From Bacteroidota bacterium (GTDB lineage Bacteria; Bacteroidota; Bacteroidia; JABEUT01): a DNA stretch of 53,394 nt. The stretch's first letter is position 1, and every line of letters begins with the position of its first letter. A program made the position numbers and the translations under genes. Shown piece by piece: positions 34,631 through 46,000 of the stretch. The DNA is taken from the NCBI GenBank assembly GCA_013285655.1, contig JABDHI010000013.1:1-53394 (forward strand), written 5' to 3'. The notes below the pieces were generated by a model. It saw nothing but the letters and a program-made list of their open reading frames with translations. It did not search any database and was not told the origin of the DNA.

Positions 34631-37600
34631 TTATTTTATAATTGTTACTGAACCTAAGTAGCGGTGAACATTAGTAAGATAGTCGGTAACATGAATAATA
34701 TACACGTATGTATCTTCCTGGGCTAATTGGGTGCCACCATTTACTGTGCCATTCCAACCTTTATTTATATCATGTGTTTCGTATAACAGCATACCCCAAC
34801 GATCGTAAATTACCATATCGAAACCTATTATACCAATTCCCTTTCCGGTAAATACATCATTTAAGCCATCGCCGTTCGGGCTGAAAGCATTTGGCACATA
34901 AAAAGTAAATTCAGGGTCGATACGTACTTCGCCTTTTGCAGTGTCAGCACATCCATATTTATTATTGGTGTAAAGGTGTATTGTATATTTTCCGGTATCC
35001 TGATAAATATGTACAGGGTTTTCTTCGAATGATATTGATTTAGTATCGTTAACCCTGTCCCCAAAGTTCCACATCCATGAAGTAGTGTTTTCTGAAGCAT
35101 CTTTAAATGCAATTGCCGGGTTTGATATAGGTGCTTCCCCCGGGTCGGTTGTAAATGCAGCCTTTGCCCTTGGATAGATGGTTACACTGGCTGATGCGTA
35201 TGCATTACTTGTACAACCTTCGGGTGATACTATAGTTACAGAAACTGTGTAAGTACCAGATTCGGTGTAGGTGTGCGATATTGGATTCGCTGTGCCGGTA
35301 GTACTGTCGCCAAAATTCCATAAGTAACTATCATTCTTATTTGCTGCTGAAGAATCGGCGTAGGTAAATGTGGCTCCATAACAGGTTGCAGCAGTTTGAG
35401 CTGGTATATTTATTACAGGCAACGGATTTACTTTTACAGGTATGTTTTCAGTAACCTTTGCACCACATTGATTGGTTACTGTAATAGTAAATGTAGTATC
35501 GGTAGGAAGTACCAATTTAAAAGGTCCGCTACCATTAAAACCATTGCTCCATTGAATATTTGTGTTACCTGCATTGTTGCTAGTTACATTAGCATAAAGC
35601 GTAACTGTGTCGCCATGACAAATAGTTTGTGCAGGGCTTACCTTAACATTTGCAGGGCCCAGGTTCCAGGTGTTTATAGTTACGGTAGCAGGTGTACCCT
35701 TACAACCATTTCCATCGGTGGCAGTAACAGTATACGTAGTTGTGTTTGTAGGTGTGACATTTTCAGTGGCTATTGATCCGCTGCCAGGGTTCCATTGATA
35801 ACTATATGTTCCGTTACCACCAAAAGCCGAAGCCATAAGAGTTACTGTGGTACCACTACAAATGCTATCGGGGGCCGTAGCTTGGGTAATTATAGGCGTA
35901 GGTTGTTTAAGTATTACAATAGCGCTGGTAGGGCAGTTATTAGCATCAGTAATATTTACAGTATAAATACCAGCAGTAAGATTAGAAGCTGAATAACTGG
36001 TTTGCTTTGGACTTGTACTCCATGAATAACTATAAGGAGTTGTTCCTCCGCTTACATAAGCACTTGTAGAACCATTACTATCGCCATAACATTTAGGGTT
36101 AATGGTATTTACAATGCTTGCAAGTAAAGTAAATGGTTGTGTAATTTTAACTGTATCTTTTTTAGTACAACCGTTCGCATCAGTTATTAAAACTGTGTAT
36201 GTACCTGCACCAATGTTATTTATAGTATTTGAATATTGAGGTAGATTGGTGCCCCACACATAATTGTAATTAGGTACACCACCCGTAACACTTAACGATG
36301 CTGAACCGTTTTGCAAGCCGTTGCATGTTGGAGATTTTGTTGTTAAGGAATTTGTAATAGGGTTAGGCTGACTTATTGCTGTGTTTATTTTGTTTGCGCA
36401 TCCATTTGCATCTGTTATAGTAATAGCATAATTACCTGCAGTTAAATTGCCTGCGGAAGCACTTGTGCTAACAGATGGGTTCCAGCTATAGGTATATGAA
36501 GGTGTACCACCGCTCACATTCAAGTTTATTGAGCCGTTACTACCACCATAACAACTTATGCCGCTTGTAGATTTAATGGCAACGCTAAGCGCAGCAGGTT
36601 GTTTAATAGTTACGATGGTATTGGTGTTGCAACCGTTTGCATCGGTAACATTTACTGTATATGTTCCAGCTTTAAGATTACTGCCGGAATTTGTTGTGCT
36701 TACTTTTGGAGACCAGTTGTAAGTATAAGGAGGTGTTCCGCCTACAGCATTTATGTTTGCGCTTCCATTGTTGCCGCCATTGCAATTTACATTGGTAAAT
36801 GCAGTTACATTAGCTACGAGCGCAGGCGGCTGAGAAATAGTAGTTACTATAGTTGCAGGACAACCATGGGCATCGGTAACAGCTACTGTATATGTGCCGG
36901 CACTTAAATTAGTTGCAGTGTTTCCATTACCACCTTGTGGAGCCCACTTATAAGAATAAGGAGGTGTACCGCCTAAAGCACTTACCGAAGTGCTTCCATT
37001 ACTTCCGCCATTGCAACTAACATTATTTACTGAGCCTTGTAATGCTGTAACTAAAGAAGGTTGTGTAAGGGTTATAGTTTGTGTAGTGCTGCAATTATGT
37101 GCATCTGTTACAATTACTGCATAAGTACCGATAGGCAAATTAGTTGCACTGTCGGTTGTGCTAACATTGGGTAACCATGCGTATGAATATGGTGTAACAC
37201 CACCCGAAGCAATTACTTTGGCAGTGCCATTGGTGCCACCATTGCAACTTACGTTTGCAAAAACATTTGCGGCAGTAAGCAGGGTAGGTTGGGTAACCGC
37301 AATTGTCGAAATGGTTTTACAATTATGTGCATCGGTAATGGTTATAGAATATGTGCCTGCGCTTAAACCATTTGCGGTAGAATTATTTCCACCATAAGGT
37401 GCCCATGCATATGTATATGGATTTGTACCACCATTTACAGTTACCGAAGCACTTCCATTTATCCCTCCATTACAACTTGCACCTGATGAAGAACCGGATG
37501 TAGTGATTGCTTTAGGTTCTGTAATAGTTACACTGGAAGTAATGGTGCATCCATTGGCATCAGTTGCATTTATAGTATATGAACCACTGGAGAGATTAGT

Positions 37601-39772
37601 AGCGCCTTGGCTATATCCACCATTTGGTGCCCATGCAAATGTGTAAGGAGGTGTTCCGCCTTTTACAGTATCGAATGCAGAACCATTGCTTCCGCCGTTG
37701 CAACTTACATCAACAAATGAAGTAGATGAAGAAAGTGCAGTAGGCTGGCTTATGGTTGTTGTAGCAGTATTGATACAACCATTCGCATCAGTTACCGTAA
37801 CTGTATATGTACCTGCAGTTAAATTAGCCGCTGTTGCTGAAGTAGCCCCGCCGGGAGCCCATGAGTATTTGTAAGCAGGAGTTCCACCAGTAGCATTTGC
37901 TGTAGCAGTACCTGTGTTGCCACCATTACATCTTACGGGTGTACTTGTAGCTGAAACAACTAAGGCACTAGGTTGACTAACCGTAGTGGTAGATGTAGAT
38001 TTGCAACCATTCGAATCGGTAATAGTTACTGTATATGAACCTGCAGTTAAATTAGTTGCTGTTGCTGAAGTAGCTCCACCCGGAGCCCACAAATATGTAA
38101 ATGACCCTGCTCCGCCACTTGCAACCGCGGTAGCTGTGCCGTTATTGCCACCATAGCAACTTATGTTGGTTGCAGGTTGTGTAACCGATGATGTAGGAGC
38201 TACGCTTCCTTTTACCGTATCAACAATAGTGTCGGCACAGCTTGTTCCTATTACGCTGGTAATAGCAACCTTATATACGCCAGGGCAACTTACGGTAACT
38301 GTTTGTTGGTTACTAGGGCCAACAATACAAGGGCCTATCCATTGGTAGCTCGAAGCACCTGAAGGTGCAGTTGCGTTAAGCGTAGAAATATTAGAACAAA
38401 GTACAGGAAACGATGTTATGATGCCTGCAAGACAAGTTGCATCAAAATAAGCATAACCAAAATGGCCGCCTTTAGAACAGTCAGCTACGGTAACTTTAAT
38501 TGTAATGCACTGGCCTATATATGCCTGTAAAGGAACAAATACAGTGGTCCATGGTTTGCAATACACAGTATCTCCATTAGTAGGATAATAAATTGCCTTA
38601 TAGCCTGGCAAACCAGGGCCCGAGACTACTGAATAATTTCCGCAGTTGGGTATGGGGTTACCATACTGGTCCTGCATTTGTACATTAAAATAGGGTTGTT
38701 GTGTATAGTTGTGACCCGGATTTTCGAGCACCACAGCATACATATAAGTAAAATTGGCATTAGCTGTGGTTACATTAAAAGTTTGTTCCAGTATGCCTAT
38801 TTGTGCACCATTACGTGTGCTATCGCCAATTCGGCAGGAGTATGAACCACCAGTAGGACATACTATGGGTATTAAGGAGCCTGCCACCGGATCGGTACCT
38901 GCACCAGACATAAGTGATACCTGATACGTATTGGTTACAGGGTCGAGAGCAGAACTAGTTACTGAGCCGCATGCGCCACCGGTTGGCGTTGTATTTGCGA
39001 ATGTTGTGGTAGTCGATGTATTTTGTGCGTAATAGGCACTCCATGCTGATAGATTACCATTTTCGAAGCCAATGTTATCGCAGCCCGGATTGCATGTACC
39101 TGAAGGGGCATCTGCATGATGATGGCTATATTCTGCAATTGTGGCAGGATAGTCCTTTTCTATCTTTCTGAAATTAGAAAACAATAAAACATATTCTTCA
39201 ATTCTTTCATTTGCATAATTCTGAATGTCGCCATCGGTAACTATTTTTTTGTTCTCAACAGCTTTCCAAAATGCATTTACATCGGCAGCAAATAATTTAT
39301 CGTAATAATAGTTGGTGAAAAGATTCAGTTCTGAATCGGTGGCTCCGGTTCGTTGTTGAACAGTTAATAAGATGTGGTAGGCCTGCAGCTTAGCAGAGGC
39401 AAGTTCTATCTCTTCGCCTATTTGAGGTTGGCCTGTAACAGAATAGTGAGATGCTGCAGTTTCGTTAACATAAGTAGATGAGGACGGGGTGTAATTATTT
39501 TGAAGAGTACTATAGTTTGAGGTTGTATTATTAGTTTCATTTTCAAAAGCCAGTTCTTTTGGTTCTTCCGAAGACATACCCTGGCTTTCAATACTAGGTA
39601 TGCCTCGGCTACTGGCTGCAGCATCTTCGGTTGAAGGAGCTTTATTTTTAACATTCTGAGCAATTGTGGTGTAGCTAATAAAAAAACATGTCGCAGCCGT
39701 AAGTAGTATAATTCGTATTCCGTGCAGGAACCGGCTCAATATGTAACCTGAAAGGGTAGTTATTGGTTCCAT
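34631..39772 (-). CDS. SprB-repeat secreted adhesin with T9SS type B sorting domain
   Basis: 1713 residues from the ATG at 39772 (a TTG nine codons upstream is less likely). A signal anchor-like peptide (ILLTAATCFFISYTTIAQN) lies near residues 20-38. An N-terminal region of about 500 residues carries a Cys-rich jelly-roll-like domain. Ten SprB repeats of about 76 residues follow (about 537-1297), each like [IV]SCxGGxNGSxxxxxxGG, then YxWxP, AGTYTVTVTDANGC and QP. Two Ig-like and two PKD domains (WNFGD) come next. The last 95 residues (FYVPNAFSPNGDGLNDVF, YDRWG, GWNGTVNGG, ending GSVTIIK) form the gliding-motility-type C-terminal domain used by T9SS. It is likely a cell-surface adhesin, comparable to SprB but far shorter (SprB is over 6000 residues). 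Confidence 0.93.
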   Translation of the reverse strand: MEPITTLSGYILSRFLHGIRIILLTAATCFFISYTTIAQNVKNKAPSTEDAAASSRGIPSIESQGMSSEEPKELAFENETNNTTSNYSTLQNNYTPSSSTYVNETAASHYSVTGQPQIGEEIELASAKLQAYHILLTVQQRTGATDSELNLFTNYYYDKLFAADVNAFWKAVENKKIVTDGDIQNYANERIEEYVLLFSNFRKIEKDYPATIAEYSHHHADAPSGTCNPGCDNIGFENGNLSAWSAYYAQNTSTTTTFANTTPTGGACGSVTSSALDPVTNTYQVSLMSGAGTDPVAGSLIPIVCPTGGSYSCRIGDSTRNGAQIGILEQTFNVTTANANFTYMYAVVLENPGHNYTQQPYFNVQMQDQYGNPIPNCGNYSVVSGPGLPGYKAIYYPTNGDTVYCKPWTTVFVPLQAYIGQCITIKVTVADCSKGGHFGYAYFDATCLAGIITSFPVLCSNISTLNATAPSGASSYQWIGPCIVGPSNQQTVTVSCPGVYKVAITSVIGTSCADTIVDTVKGSVAPTSSVTQPATNISCYGGNNGTATAVASGGAGSFTYLWAPGGATSATATNLTAGSYTVTITDSNGCKSTSTTTVSQPSALVVSATSTPVRCNGGNTGTATANATGGTPAYKYSWAPGGATSATAANLTAGTYTVTVTDANGCINTATTTISQPTALSSSTSFVDVSCNGGSNGSAFDTVKGGTPPYTFAWAPNGGYSQGATNLSSGSYTINATDANGCTITSSVTITEPKAITTSGSSSGASCNGGINGSASVTVNGGTNPYTYAWAPYGGNNSTANGLSAGTYSITITDAHNCKTISTIAVTQPTLLTAANVFANVSCNGGTNGTAKVIASGGVTPYSYAWLPNVSTTDSATNLPIGTYAVIVTDAHNCSTTQTITLTQPSLVTALQGSVNNVSCNGGSNGSTSVSALGGTPPYSYKWAPQGGNGNTATNLSAGTYTVAVTDAHGCPATIVTTISQPPALVANVTAFTNVNCNGGNNGSANINAVGGTPPYTYNWSPKVSTTNSGSNLKAGTYTVNVTDANGCNTNTIVTIKQPAALSVAIKSTSGISCYGGSNGSINLNVSGGTPSYTYSWNPSVSTSASAGNLTAGNYAITITDANGCANKINTAISQPNPITNSLTTKSPTCNGLQNGSASLSVTGGVPNYNYVWGTNLPQYSNTINNIGAGTYTVLITDANGCTKKDTVKITQPFTLLASIVNTINPKCYGDSNGSTSAYVSGGTTPYSYSWSTSPKQTSYSASNLTAGIYTVNITDANNCPTSAIVILKQPTPIITQATAPDSICSGTTVTLMASAFGGNGTYSYQWNPGSGSIATENVTPTNTTTYTVTATDGNGCKGTPATVTINTWNLGPANVKVSPAQTICHGDTVTLYANVTSNNAGNTNIQWSNGFNGSGPFKLVLPTDTTFTITVTNQCGAKVTENIPVKVNPLPVINIPAQTAATCYGATFTYADSSAANKNDSYLWNFGDSTTGTANPISHTYTESGTYTVSVTIVSPEGCTSNAYASASVTIYPRAKAAFTTDPGEAPISNPAIAFKDASENTTSWMWNFGDRVNDTKSISFEENPVHIYQDTGKYTIHLYTNNKYGCADTAKGEVRIDPEFTFYVPNAFSPNGDGLNDVFTGKGIGIIGFDMVIYDRWGMLLYETHDINKGWNGTVNGGTQLAQEDTYVYIIHVTDYLTNVHRYLGSVTIIK
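35880..38164 (-). repeat. Ten tandem coding repeats of about 228 bases (SprB repeats)
   Basis: The stretch holds ten in-frame copies of a 74-77 residue unit within the adhesin gene. Each has a conserved CxGGxNG start and TDANGC-type end, with diverged linkers. Copies 1 and 2 share the run WAPGGATSATA and are closest to each other, suggesting recent duplication. Confidence 0.85.
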
Positions 39773-40041
39773 TATATAGGTAGTTTGATCCTCTATCAAT
39801 ATCTAAACGATGTAGCTGGTATGAGGTTACACATATTTAGTAACAATAATACAAGGTGCAATTAATCAGCTAATTACGAGATTGTGTAAAATAGGTACAC
39901 CCTGAAAGCCGTTTAGATTAAGGCAAATTGGTTAATATGTATTTAATAAAACAATATAAAAAGTGTAACTTTTTATAAACGCTGCGTAAAAGGGCGACTG
40001 GTAAAAAGACAGCTATCGCTCTATCTGTAAGGCCTGCAGGT
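39773..40041. other. Intergenic gap between the adhesin gene and sprA
   Basis: About 270 AT-rich bases with no gene. I see no TAnnTTTG box and no strong hairpin, so the adhesin could be read through from sprA or use a different promoter. Confidence 0.4.
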
Positions 40042-43000
40042 TTACGATAGTGTGAAACGAATCGCTATTCCACCGTCCATTGTTGAAGTAGGGTACGATG
40101 ATGATATGAATGGTGTGTTAATTACCTTATCGAAGAAGAGCCTTACACTAACCCGTTGATTGATGTTATACTCAGCTTGAGATTTGATAGATAATATAGA
40201 CTGGCCACCGGTTATCTGGCTCGATAGGTTTTCTGTATTACGCAATATGGTTTGGTTCTCGCGTAATGACAGATCAAGTTTAATAGTTAAATCGTTCTTA
40301 AGTGGTTTGTTGCCTATTTTAATAGGTAACTGCAAATTCTTGATCTTGTAACCAAGCCCGGCAATATACTCCTGTCCATGTACTTCGTTAACGCTGAGGT
40401 CACTCATGTTAAGTGCAACCTGCCTGTCTGTTCGTACTTCAATGTTTGACATTATATTGCTTTTTAAAGTAACACCGATTTTAATCAGCGGAGAGAATTG
40501 TTCTGTTAATGCAACCGTTGGTATCTGGTCTTGTGGTATAAAGTCATTATTTATATCACGCACCCATTCGCCATCAGGGTTATACAATAAGTTATAGTTA
40601 AAGCTACCAACACTGTATGATGATGTATACGCACTGCTAATTGTAACGCTCTGCGTGTTGTTCTTAACCCACGGAATAAGTTTTGATAAACCTGAATAGG
40701 AGATTGTCCAGTTTGGGAATGGAATAGAAGGGAATGCCGTTAATGGTATATTACCTGCACTACGGCCTGAATAAGCCGCAAGGAATGCAGGTATAACCAC
40801 GTTTTGTGATACTGCACTATAACCATCATAATAACCGGTATGTGGTATAACCGTTGTCCCGGAGTTAAGCCCCAAACGTCGTGATATTATAATACGATTA
40901 TCTAAGTACTGATAGAATAAATTCAAGTCGCCTGCTGTATTGCCTTCAAACAATGTACCCAGCATAAAATACGACATGCTAAAACTACCACCTTCAGTAT
41001 ACCCATCAATTACAGTATATGGTTTAGGCTGACCGGGAACAAGTGAGTCGTGAATATATTCACTTGTAGTTTTCGACGTGGTGTGAGTAGCGGTCAAATC
41101 AATTTTAAGATCAGGTATTGGCTCTAAGGTTGTATGTATACTGAATGACTCGGTGAGTACAGTTGTAAATGGGGTGTAAATAGATCGGGTAGTATCTAAC
41201 CAATTGTTGGCAATAACCTCATTAATAAATTCCGGGACGACGATACCACGGCTAGGGTTTTGAGGAAGATGTATCGTAATCGGTTTCTGTCCACCACCAA
41301 AAACAAACTTAGGCCCCGGTACCCAGCTATTGGCATCATCCATTCCAAAAAAACGAGTGCCATAACTATAACCCGGTAATACCATGCCTTGGTTTTTACT
41401 GTACGTAAATGATATATTCTTTACCGAGGTAAGTATATGTACAAAATACTTTTCAGCATAATATACGGGCGATTTTGTAGTATCGCTGGCTTTATTGAGG
41501 CTATCAATAGCATGTTGGCTTAGTCCTTTCTTAGGGTTGTTCTTGTTACTGAATAAATTGCCTTTACCACCTGCTCTGTTTGGGCTTTGGCCCTGTTTGT
41601 TTTTACTATCATCCTGTAAAAACTTCTTAAAGAATGGTAGCTTATTATAAAGCATGGTCATGTTTAACTGGCCATTCAACTGTTTTGTATTTGAGTTTTG
41701 TATTGTTGCGCCCAATGATGGTTCGGCAAACGGAGCGGCCATCCATTCGTAGTTAGCGGTATACCTGGCAGTAGCTGTTACAAAATCAAGGTATGGGAGT
41801 TTGTTTATCGGTATGTCGTAGTTTAAATTCTCACTCTGTTTAAAGTCTGTATTCTGCGAATGATTCAGAAAAGCATTCCTAACACTATCTCTATCAGCAG
41901 GCGTTAATATTGGCCTGCCTTCAGGCTCCATAACACGCGAATCGTTGGTGGCAGTATAGTCGAATTTTAATGATTTAGTAAGCGGGAAAACAAAATTGTA
42001 GTTACGTAAAATGTTAAACGTTTTACTCACCTGGTCAGGTAATTCAATGGATGCGCCTGGTATAATTACCCTCATCAAAAAGTCGTTATATCCCCTGTCT
42101 ATGTTAGCAGTTACACTTAACTTATCCGGCATTGGGTAAAAATTAAAATCGCGTATCAGTGCTAAATATTTATTCTTTTTAAAGAATTCAGATTTTACAA
42201 GAGGCTGAATGGCTTTGGGGTGGAATGAGTAAGTATATAGCAGCGAACCCTTTGTATCTTCAGTTATGCTATGTATGGTATTAACATCACGATGATCTTG
42301 TTGGGTATATGCGTAAGTTGCTGAGAAATTCTGTATGTCGTAGAAATGACTTTTCTTAGCGTTCTTACTTTTGTTTACGTGTACGTTGGTAAAGTTTAAG
42401 CTCTTTTGAGTAGTAACAGATTGTACTTCCCTTTTTAAGCTGTCTATTTGGGTCTTGCTCAAAACACTTTCTGCCTGGCTCATCAAAATATCCGGGTCAA
42501 GCGGATTATATTCCGGTTGTACAAACTGTTGCCCGATGCTAAAATAAGTAGGTATACTTAGGTTAAGCGACGGTGGTAGTAATTTACCCATTTCAAGGTT
42601 AGTGGCTACTGTATATCCCAAATCAGTTTCGCGGCTCAGGTTACCCACTGTTGTTTCCAAACTTCCGAAGCCAGGTGTTGAAACATTTCCTGCTAACGAT
42701 AAGGTACCCCAGTCAGCCAGCTTGGCAGTTTCCCGCGTTATTGCTGCTACGCCACCTTTCTCAGAGAAGTTGGTCATACGTAATTCATCAAACCATACCT
42801 CGGCACATTTAGGTTGTCCATCATCGCTTGGGGTAGATGTTGATTTTTTTGGATTGCGGACACCCAGCATTATTACCTGCACATTACTAATGGTTGGGTT
42901 ACCCACAACAGTTATATTGTTTGCACCATCTTTTACAGTGAAAGGAACTTCTAAGGCAACGGGCGATGCATTAGTTCCCATGGCTGCATCTCTTGCCAGT

Positions 43001-46000
43001 TTAGCATTTTCAAGTGTATTAAGTACAATATTCATTTGGTTGGCATCGGGCCAAACAGTCGATTGGTCAGTAGTATTATTGCTGCTGTAACTACCCGGTA
43101 CTGTTACCGACATAGGTACTTCGTATTCGTAATAGTTATTAGTGAAATCGCTACCTAACCTGATAAACGCAGTAACATCACCATTCTTTAATTGATGCGC
43201 AGCATCTAATGAATGACAGTGCACGAACATTTGCAGGTTTTTATAAGCACGCAAATCAAGCTGTACATTTTTATAAACTCCCCGTGCATCACCATCTTGC
43301 AAATCGCAAATTTGTAATGCAAGTGAACCCTCGTTCTCCTGCACCAGGTTGGCCGATTGTAAATTCAATTGCCTTTGTATGCCTGGTGGAATAACATAAC
43401 TAACAGGAGTGCTGCTGGCATTTTCTTCCAGGTTAACGCCATACATGTTAAATGTTGTGAAATTATTATTGCTAGGTATATAATTGCCCGGAGCTAACAG
43501 AACCCCGTTGAACTTACGCCAGTCATCGCGCACTAATTCAAGTTTTGCAAAACGACACATTACCGGCTTGTCAAATCCTTTAAAATACATACGTATGAAG
43601 CGGATAGATTTAAAATCGGCAATTGGCCCCACTTTAGTTTGGAACTCTGTAATTGGAATTTTAAACTGATACCAATACACTGATTTATTTCCGTTGGGAG
43701 TGGTAACTGCAGGGCCCTGAAAAGCATCGGTTATGAAGTTGTTGCCCACGTTGTTTGGGTTAATATCCTTCTTGTCGAATTTTACCGCATATTCGTAATA
43801 TGTTTCATCAGTACTTAATGTATTATCCTGGTTAATATCTTCGGTATTAGGTAAGGTACTCTGCGTTGTAGGATAATTACCTCCTGCAGGGTTCTGGTTT
43901 GCATATTGAGCCGAAGTTTCAGAGTTTCCTTCCAATCCATTGTACTTCATATACCTGTCTAATACTCCTAAGTTCCTTGCATCGTAATCGTCACCTCTGT
44001 AGTAATGAAAATCATCACTTGATGGATCGGCCGAAACCGCGGAATACGCATTAGTTGATAAATGTTTGGCGGCATTTGTGAGGTATGAACTGAAAAAGAC
44101 CTGTTCCTGAGCATCAGATAATCCATCAAGCCCTATATCCTGGAAAGGGCGCGATGCGGTGTTGTTGTCGAATGCATTTACTAACGATGGATTAGTTGGT
44201 ACATGGCCCCAGCGAGTAGCAGTCCACGGATCGGTTGTATTATTTGGAGTTGCTGCATCAGATGCATTGGTCGGTAATCCATTCTCAAAACTCTTTAATC
44301 CGTCAGGCAAAACATCTTCTGATACATCGCCCAGATCAAAATAAAGCGTACCCGTATTGTTTGGTCCTAATAAATTACTGTCGGTGGTGGTGGGGTTGTT
44401 GTCGGTATTGTAAGGGTCCATCATCCAAAACTCAATAAAACCAATGTTATTGGCTTCAAAATCGGTTTCTTGTATTGGCCTCTGTATACCACCCCAACGT
44501 GTTTGAGGGGCATTGAGCTGTCCGGTATTAAAATCTAAACCGGCTGAAACTGTTCTTCCGCGCGAATCGGTTGCACCTGTATAATCGTAGTTATAAGGCC
44601 CTTTCTGAGTCGGGTAGAAACCGACGTTAAGTACCGGTAAGTTTAAAGGTGTGCCTGTAGGAGATTGTTCGTTAGGGAAAACCTCTGTTTGCAATACCAT
44701 ACGGCTAAAGTTGTCTGACATGTCAGACGCTGACTCACCAGCAGGAGTAACACCTGCAGTTTGTTGTTGGAATAATGGATCAACCACATACCATGCTAAT
44801 TTCGCCCTGTTGTAACCCGCAGAGGTACTGGCCGTATCTACACCATTATATAATTCGGGAAAGAGTGATGGCTGCCCTTGCGGTATACTTGCTACCGACC
44901 AGTTATAAGGTTGTGATATATCAATAAAACTTTCACTTCCTTCAAAGTTATCAATGTAAGCATTGCCTGTGCTGCCAATATATTTAGGGTGGCCGGGTAT
45001 CATAGCAGCTACTTCGGTACTCGATGTGATTTCTGACGGGGCTTTTGTTTTTATAAATGGCAACTTATCTATAGCATCAGTAAGCCATGGAGCCTGTGCT
45101 TTAAAATCTTCGTTCAACCCTACCATGGTATTTGAAACAGGTTCTTGCCCGATACTCACAATTTGTGTTAGCGGATGTTCAGTATAGTTTACAACAGTTG
45201 CGCCAAGGTTAAAATCTTTCGATACCATATAATCAAAGTGCTGACCGAAATATGTTTTAGATTGTATACTGAACAACGCATTGTTTTCTAACGATACTTG
45301 TATTGGTGTACCCGAACTTAATAAACCCTGGTTCAAAATTTTTACGCGGCCTAATGTGTAATCAACCGTGTAGTCAACATTCTCGGTTAGCTTTATACCA
45401 CCAGCAGTAACCAATACTGAACCGGGTGGAATATTTAATGCACCAAGCGATATATCAGAACTTACAGATGATTGGAAGGAGCCGCGTATCCAGTAACGGT
45501 CGAGGTTAGGTTGCTGTTGTGCAGATGTTAACACCGAATCGTAAAGTGATTGGAATACAAAGCCCTGTGCCGCTGTACTTGAATATCCATTTGTTGCAAG
45601 TGTTTTGGTCATGTATGAACCAAAGGGTTCTACACTCGGGAATATTACTAACCCGTTTGCAGCATCAATAGTTATACCCGGCAAAAAGTCAAATACACCA
45701 TCAGGTTGTTTATCACCTTCAGCATCTAACCTGTCGAGGCCCATCACTTGTAACAATAATTTACCTTCTAATGAACCTGTAGGCAAATAAGGGATGTCGA
45801 CTCCTGTTGAAGGATTTGAATACCAAACCTGCAACATAAAGTTTTGTGAGTTTATCTGGTAAGAACCAAGAGCATAAATGTTTTTCATCATTAAATTCCA
45901 CATAGGTGTAGCCGGCGGAACATTGGTGCTCTTTAACATTTTTACTACAAGTTCATTTGCGGTTGGTACACCATCTGTCGAAAATTGACCAACCTGGTAA

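Noticed and set aside
35880-38164. Regularly spaced repeats that could be mistaken for a CRISPR array
   Set aside because: The unit is about 228 bases, in frame, diverged, and encodes SprB domains. CRISPR repeats are 23-50 bases and near identical.
42602-43090. 162-codon open frame on the + strand
   Set aside because: It is antisense to sprA, which is clearly coding there, and shows no family features.
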